From positions 47,212-111,211 of the forward strand of contig JAJOLK010000013.1 of assembly GCA_021173225.1 (NCBI GenBank): a stretch of 64,000 nucleotides of DNA, read 5' to 3'. Positions 1 through 8,841 of this stretch are shown here, piece by piece (the stretch's first letter is position 1; each line of letters starts with the position of its first letter). Source of the DNA: Phycisphaerales bacterium PN19_bin_20 (GTDB lineage: Bacteria > Planctomycetota > Phycisphaerae > Phycisphaerales > UBA1924). The position numbers and the translations under genes were made by a program. The notes beneath the pieces are model-generated. The model saw only the letters and a program-made list of their open reading frames with translations, did no database searches and had not been told where the DNA came from.

Positions 1-1188
1 CTGCGGGAAGCTCGGGTTGATGAATCGCCCGTGCTTGTGGAAGAGCTCGCCGTCGGCCCGAATCTCGCCGCCGGGCGAGGCCACGCCGTTGGTGGTGCGT
101 TGGCGCAGCTCGCAGATCATGTCCCAGTGCAGGCCCGACTGGTTGTTGCTGCCGCTCTTTGGATAGCCCGCGCCGACGGCGGCGTGGAACGTGCCGCCAA
201 TCTTCTCATCAAACAAGATATTGCGTGAGAAGTCGGTGATGCCGTAGTTGGTCCCGATGGCGATCTCACCTAGGTTGCGGGCACCGGCGTCCTGATCGAG
301 CATCTTGTGCAAGAAGTCTTCGCCCTTGCTCGCGCTCGCGTCAACCACGCGACCACCTTTGAACGCCAGACGGATATTGTTGACCTCGTGGCCCATGTAG
401 ACCGCGGGGAACGCGTAGTTGACGTGCCCCTCAACGCCGAAGCCTGGGCTGTGGTTGTTGTCAGGCAGCGTTGGCCCGCAATAGACCTCACCGTCTGGGA
501 AGTTCGAGTGCCCGCAGCAGTTCTGCCACACGCCGCGCGAGATGTCTACGCGCAGGTCGGTGCCGTCGTGCCCGTTGTGTGCCGGCACGCTAAAGCGCAG
601 TTCTTTCTTGCCCTGCAAGTAGTCACAGACGCGCTGCTGGGTGACTTCTACTTGTTGCCACGCCGCGATCGGGTCCGGCAGATGTAGCAGGCCGGCGCGA
701 AAGACAAAGTCGGCCCAATGCGTCAGGCTCATCTCCGCGTCCATAGCCTGCGCGTGCGTGGGGAACTCGGTGCCGCACCAGCGCAGCTTCTTGTCGGCCT
801 CTTTCTGCATGAAGCGCGAGAGGTACGGCTTGCGGGCCTGCTGCAGCAGCGCGGCCTTGTCAGTCCCGTAGCGGCTCATCCACTTGGTGTTGCTCTCGGC
901 CCAATAGCTCAGCGTCACGTCAACGCGATCGATCATGTCCAGCATCAGCGGGTTGACGAACCCGACCTGCTCGGGCGTGCCCTCGGCCACCAGGCACTCT
1001 TGCAGGCCATCAACGCGAGCCCAGTAGAACGGGTTGCCGCCCGCACGAAGCACCGCGCGGAAGAGCGCCTCTGCCAGCGGCATGCCGACGGGGTCGCCAA
1101 TGACCGCGACCAGGTCGCCCTTCTTGACCTTGGTGGAGTAACGCACCAGCACGTCGGCGAGTTTTTCTAAGCGCGGGTCTTGAAGCAT
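1..1188 (-). CDS. M29-family aminopeptidase (AmpS/thermophilic metallo-aminopeptidase type), 3' end truncated by window edge
   Basis: Manual minus-strand translation from ATG at 1188: MLQDPRLEKLADVLVRYSTKVKKGDLVAVIGDP...; interior ...RVDISRGVWQNCCGHSNFPDGEVYCGP..., ...YPKSGSNNQSGLHWDMICELR... typical of M29. Plus-strand ORFs here are antisense. Confidence 0.85.
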   Translation of the reverse strand, partial: MLQDPRLEKLADVLVRYSTKVKKGDLVAVIGDPVGMPLAEALFRAVLRAGGNPFYWARVDGLQECLVAEGTPEQVGFVNPLMLDMIDRVDVTLSYWAESNTKWMSRYGTDKAALLQQARKPYLSRFMQKEADKKLRWCGTEFPTHAQAMDAEMSLTHWADFVFRAGLLHLPDPIAAWQQVEVTQQRVCDYLQGKKELRFSVPAHNGHDGTDLRVDISRGVWQNCCGHSNFPDGEVYCGPTLPDNNHSPGFGVEGHVNYAFPAVYMGHEVNNIRLAFKGGRVVDASASKGEDFLHKMLDQDAGARNLGEIAIGTNYGITDFSRNILFDEKIGGTFHAAVGAGYPKSGSNNQSGLHWDMICELRQRTTNGVASPGGEIRADGELFHKHGRFINPSFPQ

Positions 1189-1243
1189 TGGCGAGGGTAG
1201 CGGGGGCGACCACCGCTGCGCGCATCATGGCGCGCGGCAGCGC

Positions 1244-1672
1244 TCACCCCCCCAGCCTCCGCCCGAGCTCGGCCTGATACCGATGCATCGTCGCGCGAAC
1301 AACTGCAAAGTGGCAACACTTACCCTCTTTGCGGGCCGAGATCAGACCCGCGTTGCCGAGCTCTTTCAGGTGGTGGCTGATGGTTGCCTGCGTGATCGGG
1401 AACTCTGCCACCAGCGTCATGCACGCCACCTCGGGCGCTTGCGCGACGCGCTCAAGCAGCGCGAACCGCTGCGGATCGGCCAGCGCTTTGGCGATCCGCG
1501 AAAAACCCGCGGCGTCGAGCGCGCCGGAGCCCGCAATAGCCGCAGCGCCCGGCCCGGGCTCGTAGCCGTGCTGAGGTGCGGGCGCAGCTAGTTCGCCTTT
1601 GGCCTCATCGCTCGCCGCCCGCTGCGGGCGCGCGTTGGTGCCGATCGCCTTGGTCCGCACCGCTCGCGTCAC
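1244..1672 (-). CDS. ArsR-family winged-helix transcriptional regulator
   Basis: ALADPQRFALLERVAQ...EFPITQATISHHLKELGNAGLISARKEGKCCHFAV: ArsR-type wHTH. Confidence 0.85.
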   Translation of the reverse strand: MTRAVRTKAIGTNARPQRAASDEAKGELAAPAPQHGYEPGPGAAAIAGSGALDAAGFSRIAKALADPQRFALLERVAQAPEVACMTLVAEFPITQATISHHLKELGNAGLISARKEGKCCHFAVVRATMHRYQAELGRRLGG

Positions 1673-2988
1673 GGCTTGGCCTTTGGCTGAGGCTCTGCGG
1701 GCGGCTGGGGCTTCGCGGGGGGCTGGGGCTCGACCTGTGACGCGGGTGCGCCGACATTCAACACCGACGCGGGCGGCAACGGTATTGCTAAGAACCAGTT
1801 ACTTACCTCGCCGTTCTGGCGAACCATCTGCACGACTCCTCGCACGGTTGACGGTACCTCGGCCGCGGCAATCTGGCCAGCGCCGGGCTTGCCGGCGGCG
1901 CTCTTGGGGGCATCGAAGGTCAGCTTCAATTGTCCGCCCGCGGCCTGACCGGTTTTAAGCGGCTCACGCAAAATCAGCCCGTCCATGTCGGGGAAGAACG
2001 CCATCGCCAGCGTCTCACTCTGGGTTGAGGTCAGCAGCAGCGTCAGGCCATCCTCGGGCCGCCCGGATTTGAACGACCATCCCGCCGTCAGCGCCTTGCC
2101 CCAATTGTCAGGCCTCGCCTGCGCCTTCGCAGCTGTTGCGATCAGCGCCGCGTCGTCAGCAATGGGCGTCGGCGGCGAATCTAACGCAAGGACCGTGACC
2201 TCGGCCGAGACCTCCGCATTCCCCGGCAGGCACGCCTCTTGACAGACCAGGTACGCGACCTTCGCGCGCAGCGTGATGGAAGAGCCGGGCGTCGCGTTAC
2301 TGGGCACGTTCAGCCGCGCGGTAATGACCACAAAGCCCTCGTGGATGTAGTCCAGCAAGTCTCCGGGCGAAACGTGCCGCGCGGGCACGGGCGCTGTGAT
2401 CTGCGAGACCGTGACGCCCCTGGGCACGATCCACTCGATGCTCGTGGGCAAGCCGGTGTCGTTCTGCCCGTGCCAGTAGGTGTGCCAGCCCGGTGCGATG
2501 TCCATCACGAGCGCGACCGCGACGCTTTGACCCGGTGCCAAGCCGCGCGCCGCCTGCGCGAGCCGCACCGAGACGTGCTTTTCAGCCTGACCAGCAAAGC
2601 GATCCGGCTTGTCAGGCCTCGCCTGTGCGCCGCCAGTAGCAGTCGCGGGCTGTGGCCCTGCGAGCGCCGCCCGCCCGCTGATTAAACCCGTGAGCCCCAA
2701 GCTTGTAAGACTTGCGCTCGTGAGGCCTGCGGCACCTAGCGCCAGCGCGCCCAGCCGTCCGCCGATGGTCGCTATTGCCGCTTTCGCCGACTTCGCCACT
2801 TTCGAGTTGCCGCTTCGCATACCCGTTTGTACGCACGTAGACATGCGGGGGTGCGGCGCGGAAGCCCGCTGCATCACAAACCATGAAAGCGAGGGTCGGC
2901 GGGTGTTTGGGTGGAATTCGGAAGCTTGGGTTCGGTCGGTCGATGGAATGCCGCGCGCCCGTGGCCACCGAATGAAAGTTCTTGACAC
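1669..2988 (-). CDS. DsbD N-terminal (DsbD-alpha-like) domain exported protein; start uncertain (ATG at 2844 also plausible)
   Basis: PGWHTYWHGQNDTGLPTSIEW...AKVAYLVCQEACLPGNAEVSAEV; stop overlaps the ArsR start (ATGA). Confidence 0.7.
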   Translation of the reverse strand: MSRTFIRWPRARGIPSTDRTQASEFHPNTRRPSLSWFVMQRASAPHPRMSTCVQTGMRSGNSKVAKSAKAAIATIGGRLGALALGAAGLTSASLTSLGLTGLISGRAALAGPQPATATGGAQARPDKPDRFAGQAEKHVSVRLAQAARGLAPGQSVAVALVMDIAPGWHTYWHGQNDTGLPTSIEWIVPRGVTVSQITAPVPARHVSPGDLLDYIHEGFVVITARLNVPSNATPGSSITLRAKVAYLVCQEACLPGNAEVSAEVTVLALDSPPTPIADDAALIATAAKAQARPDNWGKALTAGWSFKSGRPEDGLTLLLTSTQSETLAMAFFPDMDGLILREPLKTGQAAGGQLKLTFDAPKSAAGKPGAGQIAAAEVPSTVRGVVQMVRQNGEVSNWFLAIPLPPASVLNVGAPASQVEPQPPAKPQPPAEPQPKAKP

Positions 2989-3117
2989 GTCGGGCGCAGC
3001 AAGTTAGTCTGACGACGCTGCAGCTCACGGATGGACATGTCGGCCCGAAGCGAGCTCGGTTTCACTTCAAGGGGACAATCATGAATCGCTCGTCGCTCGT
3101 AAGCGTGTGCGGCGCTC

Positions 3118-4176
3118 GTGAGCCTGTGCGGTGCGCTACTAATCTCATCAGCAGCCGTGGCCGCTCCCAAGGTCGCCAAGGTGTACTTCAATGATCCTGC
3201 TTGGCGGTACACGGCCGTGATTGTCGCGGGTGCCGGAGGGCCCCCGAAGGCGATTGCCATTGTCGCCATGCCGATGCAAGGGACTCTCGTGGGAAACAAC
3301 CTCGCCACGGTCGTCCTTCAGCCTGAAGCTGGCTCGCGGCATGGCTGGGTCGCCAAGGCCTACGCGAACGCCGAGAAGGCCGACGTCGTCAAGTCCCTCA
3401 TGGCCAATTTCAGCATCAGCGGGGCCGACGCGCTGGTCTGGACTAAGGACCTGGCACCGAACGCCATGGTTTCAGCCCAGCTTAAGGAGTCCAAGGACTA
3501 CGACAGCGGGCTCTTGATGACCGACCCGCTCCACGCGGTCGTCACGGCGAGCCCCGCTGGCCCTGAGCTCGTCGCGCTGCTCGCCAGCGTTGGCTACAAA
3601 GCTGCGGATGTGTTTATTGACAAGGCCACCGGTCAGTGCACGCGTGGGGCCAAGCTCAACGTGCTCGCCTTTGCGGTTGAGCAGTTTGAAGCGACGCCCA
3701 AGGTGACCGAGGCCGACTGGACAAACGCAACCGACCTGGCCTTCAACATCACGACACCGTGCGTGGCGCAGTCTGGCCAGCCTGCGGGAGGGACGGGTAG
3801 TGGGTGCGAGCCAAAGGTTGCGTGGACGACGGACGCCGACGGGGGGCCCTTTGTGATCAGCGGTTGGGTTCTCAGCGGAACGCGCGACAAGGTCGTTAGC
3901 AATGGCTACAACCACTACTGCGTCTACAAAAACTGCGCGACTTTCAGCCAGCATCGGCGTCGCATCACCACACTGGCGAACTGTGCCCAGGTGACCTGCA
4001 CGCAGATCCGCACCGTTCGTCGCTGTGTGGAGTTCGCCTGCCCGGCCGGATTTTTTCAGAACAGCAGTCTAGCTTTGCCGCCCGGGTGCCCGGCGATCAA
4101 CACCTGTAACCCGGGCAACCCATCGTTCGGTGCCGGCGATGAAGTGATCGCCGACTGGGGCCCGCTATGCCCGTGA
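3118..4176 (+). CDS. Cys-rich secreted hypothetical protein; annotated start is GTG, but a probable original start at 3081 is frameshifted
   Basis: MSLCGALLISSAAVAAPK signal-like start; Cys-rich C-terminus (CVYKNCATF...CAQVTCTQIRTVRRCVEFACPAGFF...CPAINTC). Confidence 0.65.
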   Translation: MSLCGALLISSAAVAAPKVAKVYFNDPAWRYTAVIVAGAGGPPKAIAIVAMPMQGTLVGNNLATVVLQPEAGSRHGWVAKAYANAEKADVVKSLMANFSISGADALVWTKDLAPNAMVSAQLKESKDYDSGLLMTDPLHAVVTASPAGPELVALLASVGYKAADVFIDKATGQCTRGAKLNVLAFAVEQFEATPKVTEADWTNATDLAFNITTPCVAQSGQPAGGTGSGCEPKVAWTTDADGGPFVISGWVLSGTRDKVVSNGYNHYCVYKNCATFSQHRRRITTLANCAQVTCTQIRTVRRCVEFACPAGFFQNSSLALPPGCPAINTCNPGNPSFGAGDEVIADWGPLCP

Positions 4177-5159
4177 GTTGGACGCAAAATGCTGCTCATT
4201 ACATGAGGCGTGCAGTCATCCGGGTTATCTGTCTAGGCGCGGTCTTGTTCGCTTTGGGATGTGCGATCGGCGTGGTTGTTGCACAACTTGCCAATCACCG
4301 AGTGCGCACGCACGTGACACAGATCGGCGATCGGACATCTCGACCGAGCTTCAGTGGTGGTCAAGTCGAAGCGGGTCTCAGCGGATTGGGCGGGCTCGTC
4401 CGCCCAGACAGGCTTCCCCGAGACAGCACAGCCTACGCACAGACATACTTCTGGAGTTGGCGACGCGAGTGGCTCGGCAAGGGCTTGCTCACAAGAGGCG
4501 TAGAGGTTGTCACGAGCCAGCGCGTGAGCTATTCCGAGGCCTTACGTTGGGCGCAGCCTCCGGACGCGACCGTGCTGCCAGCAAGCGTGCCGACGTGGTC
4601 TGTCGCTGCGGAAGTTGATCCAGAGTTTGGTCCCGTTGACCTCTGGAGCGAGGTTCGATATGGCTGGCCGTGGCCCATCATCTCATCGCGAACAATGTTT
4701 ACAGAAGCAACCAGCGAGGAGGCCAAACGCCTGACAACCAAGTATGGCGGCGTCAGCGCCACCGGAGGCGGACTGGCGGAAGGTGCGTTGCACCGCATCC
4801 AGCTCTACGGCGGGTTCTACTCGGATTGGTACCAGCGATGGTTTGGACATCCTGAGGGTAAAGTTGGCTTTCTGTCGGGCCGCGTCCTGCTCGGCAACCT
4901 CCTCAAATCCGGCGCGTTCTACGCCGTGTTGCTCTACCTGCTTTATCGCGCGGTCGCGATCGTGCCCTGGGCCTGGCGAGCGCCCCGCAAGCTGCGATCG
5001 TGGCACCGCCTTGGTCGCGGTCTTTGCGGCGCGTGCGCCTATAACCGCCGCGGGCTCACGCCCGACGCCCCCTGCCCCGAGTGCAACGCCGCCCCGCCGG
5101 GCGGACGCTCAGCCCGTGAATACCAGACAACCCTTCGTTCGGAGCCGGAGGCGAGGTGA
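4167..5159 (+). CDS. membrane protein with C-terminal zinc-ribbon-like motif (paralogue A)
   Basis: TM segments VICLGAVLFALGCAIGVVVAQ and FYAVLLYLLYRAVAIV; CGACAYNRRGLTPDAPCPECN; ATG overlaps upstream TGA by 10 nt. Confidence 0.7.
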   Translation: MPVSWTQNAAHYMRRAVIRVICLGAVLFALGCAIGVVVAQLANHRVRTHVTQIGDRTSRPSFSGGQVEAGLSGLGGLVRPDRLPRDSTAYAQTYFWSWRREWLGKGLLTRGVEVVTSQRVSYSEALRWAQPPDATVLPASVPTWSVAAEVDPEFGPVDLWSEVRYGWPWPIISSRTMFTEATSEEAKRLTTKYGGVSATGGGLAEGALHRIQLYGGFYSDWYQRWFGHPEGKVGFLSGRVLLGNLLKSGAFYAVLLYLLYRAVAIVPWAWRAPRKLRSWHRLGRGLCGACAYNRRGLTPDAPCPECNAAPPGGRSAREYQTTLRSEPEAR

Positions 5160-5178
5160 TCGCCGATTGGGGTCCGCT

Positions 5179-6111
5179 ATGCCCGTGAGAACATCGCGCC
5201 TCGCAGATTCGCCCCGGCTCATCGCGATCGTCGTCAGCCGCTGCGCAAGCTTCTTGTGTGTCGCCTGCGCGTTCTTGGTCGTCGGCTGCGCGGTTGCCTA
5301 CGCCATCGGGCTCGTCGGTTACTATCTGGCGGGGCCCAACCGCCCTGCCCGCGGCTCATTCGCGGAGCGACTCGTGCCCGGCCGGTTTGGAATAACAGGC
5401 TTCAGGGGCGGTATGAAGACCGCCACTCAGGAGCACGGCTGGCACTGGACGCTCAAAGAAGGGCTGCTCGCCAGCCGCGTAATCTCTACGCCTATGACGC
5501 AGGCTCAATTTAATATCGCCACGGCCAACCTCAAGCCCACGGGGCCGCTCAAGCCCGACGTCTCTTACCGCGGTGATGTTCGTATCGTATTATGGCCTCC
5601 ACCTGCGTGGTCCATCGCCGCCGTCTCCTGTGCAGATGTTCGCGACATCCAAGGCTGGCAGTGGACCAACGAAGTCTTCGGCTGGCCCTGGCCGGTGCTT
5701 GGCCGATCACATCTTTTGTGGCCCGCACCTATCGCCGAGCGCCAAAGACGCGAGTTTCTTGAGGCTGAGACAGAGGTAGTAACTCCTACGCTGGAACCCG
5801 GCATGGCTCCGTTGAGTGGTATGTTCATCGCGATACACGGAACGCCGAACTGGTACCACCGCCTGTTTGGTTCGCCCAACCGGCCCTTTCCAGGTCGCGT
5901 CTTCCTGGGCAACCTGCTCCGCTCTGGCGCGGCTTTGGGCGCGATACTCGCGGCGTTGTGGTACGCGCCGCGCGTAGTTCGCCGATCCGTCCTCACCGTG
6001 CGTGGCACTCTGCGGGCCCGCCGCGGGCTCTGCCCCGCCTGCGCCTACTGCCGCAAGGGGCTCGCTGCAGAGGCCCCCTGCCCCGAGTGTGGCAAGCTCG
6101 CCCGCGCATGA
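5179..6111 (+). CDS. membrane protein with C-terminal zinc-ribbon-like motif (paralogue B)
   Basis: Shares GWPWP, NWYHRLFGSP, GRVFLGNLLRSGA and RRGLCPACAYCRKGLAAEAPCPECG with paralogue A. Confidence 0.7.
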   Translation: MPVRTSRLADSPRLIAIVVSRCASFLCVACAFLVVGCAVAYAIGLVGYYLAGPNRPARGSFAERLVPGRFGITGFRGGMKTATQEHGWHWTLKEGLLASRVISTPMTQAQFNIATANLKPTGPLKPDVSYRGDVRIVLWPPPAWSIAAVSCADVRDIQGWQWTNEVFGWPWPVLGRSHLLWPAPIAERQRREFLEAETEVVTPTLEPGMAPLSGMFIAIHGTPNWYHRLFGSPNRPFPGRVFLGNLLRSGAALGAILAALWYAPRVVRRSVLTVRGTLRARRGLCPACAYCRKGLAAEAPCPECGKLARA

Positions 6112-6210
6112 GAGCCAACTGATGCGGATGCGGCGCTGGGATCGCAACAACACTTGCGATCTCCAATCGCCGTCTGCGTGCTGTCCGCCCGCGCCTTCTT
6201 CGCGCGGGCC

Positions 6211-7674
6211 CTATCGCCCAGGTGCTGGCTTCGCCGGTGCCTTGACATTGACATCGGCCCCCGTCAGGCCAAGCACTGTGGCCAGGAACGTGCGATCATC
6301 GAACCCGCGGCCTTCGCTGCTCGCCTCAGCAAACCGCACCACCACCATGTCAAACTGCGGCAGCACGTAAAGCCGCTGCTTGCCCAGCCCCGCCGCCATA
6401 TAGAGCTTGACGGGCTTGCCGTCGGGCCCGTTGATTGCGCCCATTTGCGCCTCTTGATTCCGTTCGCGCAGCCGGGCCATCAGGCGCTCGCGCGCGGTCT
6501 CGCGCTCTTTACTACTGCGCACGTTGCCCGCTTCGTCCTTCGCGGGTTGAGCGCCTCTGCCCCCGCCACCGCCACCGGTATCGGCGAGGCCTGCACCATC
6601 ACCGCCGCCTGCGCCATCACCTGCGCCATCACCTGCGCCATCACCTGCGCTGTTGCGCAGCCACCATGTCAGCCCGTACGAGGCGTTGGTCTTGCTTGGC
6701 ACGAAGCACTCGGCCAGCAGCTCTGGTCGCAGCAACTGGCGCTTGACGCCGTCGGCGTCGGTCACGCTCCCGCCGTCAAGCACAAACTGCCCAAACTTGA
6801 CCCACTCGCGGGCCGTGAGCATGCATCCGCCTGGCAGGTTGGGGTTGCCGGCGCGGTCCTTGCCGATCCGCGCTACGCCGATGCCGATGTCCTTGAAGAC
6901 CCGCTGCTCCAGGTACGCCCCGGTGGTGGTGATCGCGCCGCCCTTGGCCGCCAGCTTGCGGTTCAGCAGCTCGCAGAACACGTAAAAGTGGCTCGGCCCG
7001 TACCGAAACTTTGTCCCCGGCTCAGTCACGCAGCTCAGCCCAAGCGCCGCCTTCGCCAGGTCCGCTGGCTGGTCTACCTTGGTGCGCCCTTCGATGCCCA
7101 GCCGCCGCTCACGGTCGCGCGCGCCAACACCCAACAGCCGCGAGCCGCCGCCGCTGCTCAGCACGCCGTCGCCAGACTCCAGGCCAGAGCTCAGGCTCAG
7201 CAGCTCGCGCACCGTGACCCTGCTCTTGCGCGGGTCGCTCTTCCACTCCGTCAGCGTCTCGCAGACGCGCTCATCAAGCGTCAGCAGCCCATCTTGCACG
7301 GCCATCATCGCCATCACGCCCGTAAAGCTCTTGGTCCCGCTCGCCAACGGGTGCGGCCGCGCCTCGCTCCAACCGTTGTCGTAGCGATCAAAGAGCCTCT
7401 TGCCCCCGCGCTGCACGAGTACGGCACGCCCGCCGTACTTGCTCGAATAGTCCGCCGCCGCGTCAAAGCGGGCCCGCTCAACCTCGGGCGTAATGCCCCC
7501 TTCGGACTGGCGGTTTGCGGGCTGGCTTGCCGCAGGCTGAACCTGCTGGTGCTGGGCTTGCTTGGGCTGGGCTTGCTTGGGCTTAGCGCTACCGACTGCC
7601 GTGGGCGCGAGGGCTAGCAGCGACGAGACCATCACCAAGCATGCCAGAACCAGTGGCGCGTAGATCGTGCGCAT
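6211..7674 (-). CDS. serine hydrolase / class C beta-lactamase-like protein, exported
   Basis: SGTKSFTGVMAMMAVQDGLLTLDERV...VTVRELLSLSSGLESG (SxxK region); signal peptide MRTIYAPLVLACLVMVSSLLALAPTAVG from ATG 7674. Confidence 0.8.
   Translation of the reverse strand: MRTIYAPLVLACLVMVSSLLALAPTAVGSAKPKQAQPKQAQHQQVQPAASQPANRQSEGGITPEVERARFDAAADYSSKYGGRAVLVQRGGKRLFDRYDNGWSEARPHPLASGTKSFTGVMAMMAVQDGLLTLDERVCETLTEWKSDPRKSRVTVRELLSLSSGLESGDGVLSSGGGSRLLGVGARDRERRLGIEGRTKVDQPADLAKAALGLSCVTEPGTKFRYGPSHFYVFCELLNRKLAAKGGAITTTGAYLEQRVFKDIGIGVARIGKDRAGNPNLPGGCMLTAREWVKFGQFVLDGGSVTDADGVKRQLLRPELLAECFVPSKTNASYGLTWWLRNSAGDGAGDGAGDGAGGGDGAGLADTGGGGGGRGAQPAKDEAGNVRSSKERETARERLMARLRERNQEAQMGAINGPDGKPVKLYMAAGLGKQRLYVLPQFDMVVVRFAEASSEGRGFDDRTFLATVLGLTGADVNVKAPAKPAPGR
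6611..6650 (+). repeat. 12-bp in-frame tandem repeat (gcgccatcacct x3 + partial)
   Basis: Encodes GDGAGDGAGDGAGGGDGAG linker on the minus strand. Confidence 0.85.
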
Positions 7675-7913
7675 CGAGAAGCTCCCGTTCCGCAAGCGAG
7701 ATCGCTTTGTGCGATGACACTCCCGGCCGCCACTAAACGCTCTCGTTGCCGGCTCATTGCCAGGCCCAGGTTTCGTATTAGGCTCAGAAGCTTGCCAGCA
7801 CCGGTTTAACTTCCGCGGACCGCGCAGAACCAAACCTGCCAAGTGCCGTGGCATCAGGTGGATGTGCGAAGGCCCGCGCTCGAAGTGTTCGACCGCATCT
7901 CTTGCGGGTCGCC

Positions 7914-8390
7914 TTACGGGCAGCCAGCGGTGAACCGGCTAATAAAGACGATGATGTCGTCGGCGGTGAACTCGCCGTCGTTGCCGGGCACCTGTCCGCT
8001 GCCAGCGATGTCGGCACGCGGATCGTTGGTCACGAACCAGCCGATGAAAACGATGATGTCGTCGGCCGTCAGCTCGCCATCGGGCCCGACCTGCTGCCCG
8101 GCACCTGCGACGTCTGATGAGCCGCACTGGCGGAGCGCAAACGCGGGCCAGAAGCCGCCAGTCAGGGTGAAGCCGCCGCCAATGGAGGGCCCGCTAGCGT
8201 CGGCCTGCCCGATCGTGCCTGAGAGCGTAAAGCTTCCGCCGGTGGACGTCCCGCCGCCGCTGTCGATGGTGAACCAGTTGATGGCGAGCTGCGCCTGGGC
8301 CGCGCCAGCGGTCGCTCCGGCGACGACGGCAGCGATCAGCAGCGTGCGCGCAGAGACCAAAGAGCTGATTCGTGCGTTCGTCTGGGCCAT
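7914..8390 (-). CDS. small exported protein with C-terminal GC-type dockerin
   Basis: SSDVAGAGQQVGPDGELTADDIIVFIGWFVTNDPRADIAGSGQVPGNDGEFTADDIIVFISRFTAGCP; N-terminal signal peptide. Confidence 0.8.
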   Translation of the reverse strand: MAQTNARISSLVSARTLLIAAVVAGATAGAAQAQLAINWFTIDSGGGTSTGGSFTLSGTIGQADASGPSIGGGFTLTGGFWPAFALRQCGSSDVAGAGQQVGPDGELTADDIIVFIGWFVTNDPRADIAGSGQVPGNDGEFTADDIIVFISRFTAGCP

Positions 8391-8618
8391 GGGTCACACC
8401 TCGCCAACAGTCTAATGGCTTAGACGCGCGACCGCAAGCGAAATTCTGGCAAGTTTTCCGGGCCCCCCCGAGGCGAGCCCGTACATGGACCAAAAGCTCG
8501 GTTCTCGGCCCTCAGCCGGCACCCAGCCCGGCACCCAGCCCGGCGCCCACGTCACCCACGGCCCCCGTAGCGAAGCACCAGCCCCCGCCGCCGGTTGCCC
8601 GCATAAACTCCGCCCGCC

Positions 8619-8705
8619 GGTGAGGTGGCTGAGCGGTTGAAAGCAGCAGACTTGAAATCTGCCATGGGCCTCGGTCCATCGGGAGTTCGAATCTCCCCCT
8701 CACCG
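8619..8705 (+). tRNA. tRNA-Ser (anticodon TGA)
   Basis: ggtgagg...cctcacc acceptor, anticodon arm cagaCTTGAAAtctg, long variable arm, T-arm gggagTTCGAATctccc; no encoded CCA. Confidence 0.93.
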
Positions 8706-8841
8706 CTTGGCCTTGAACAGCCCGTGCGTCCGCACGACACGCCTCGCGCGTGCACACACGCCCCGCGCGTATTCTCGCGTGCTCACACGCCCCGCGTGCT
8801 CTCAAGCGCGGTCAAGGGTGGGCACCCATACTCCCGCGCGC

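Noticed and set aside
6154-7617. 487-aa plus-strand ORF
   Set aside because: Antisense to the beta-lactamase-like gene; Arg/Ala/His/Pro-rich high-GC shadow ORF.
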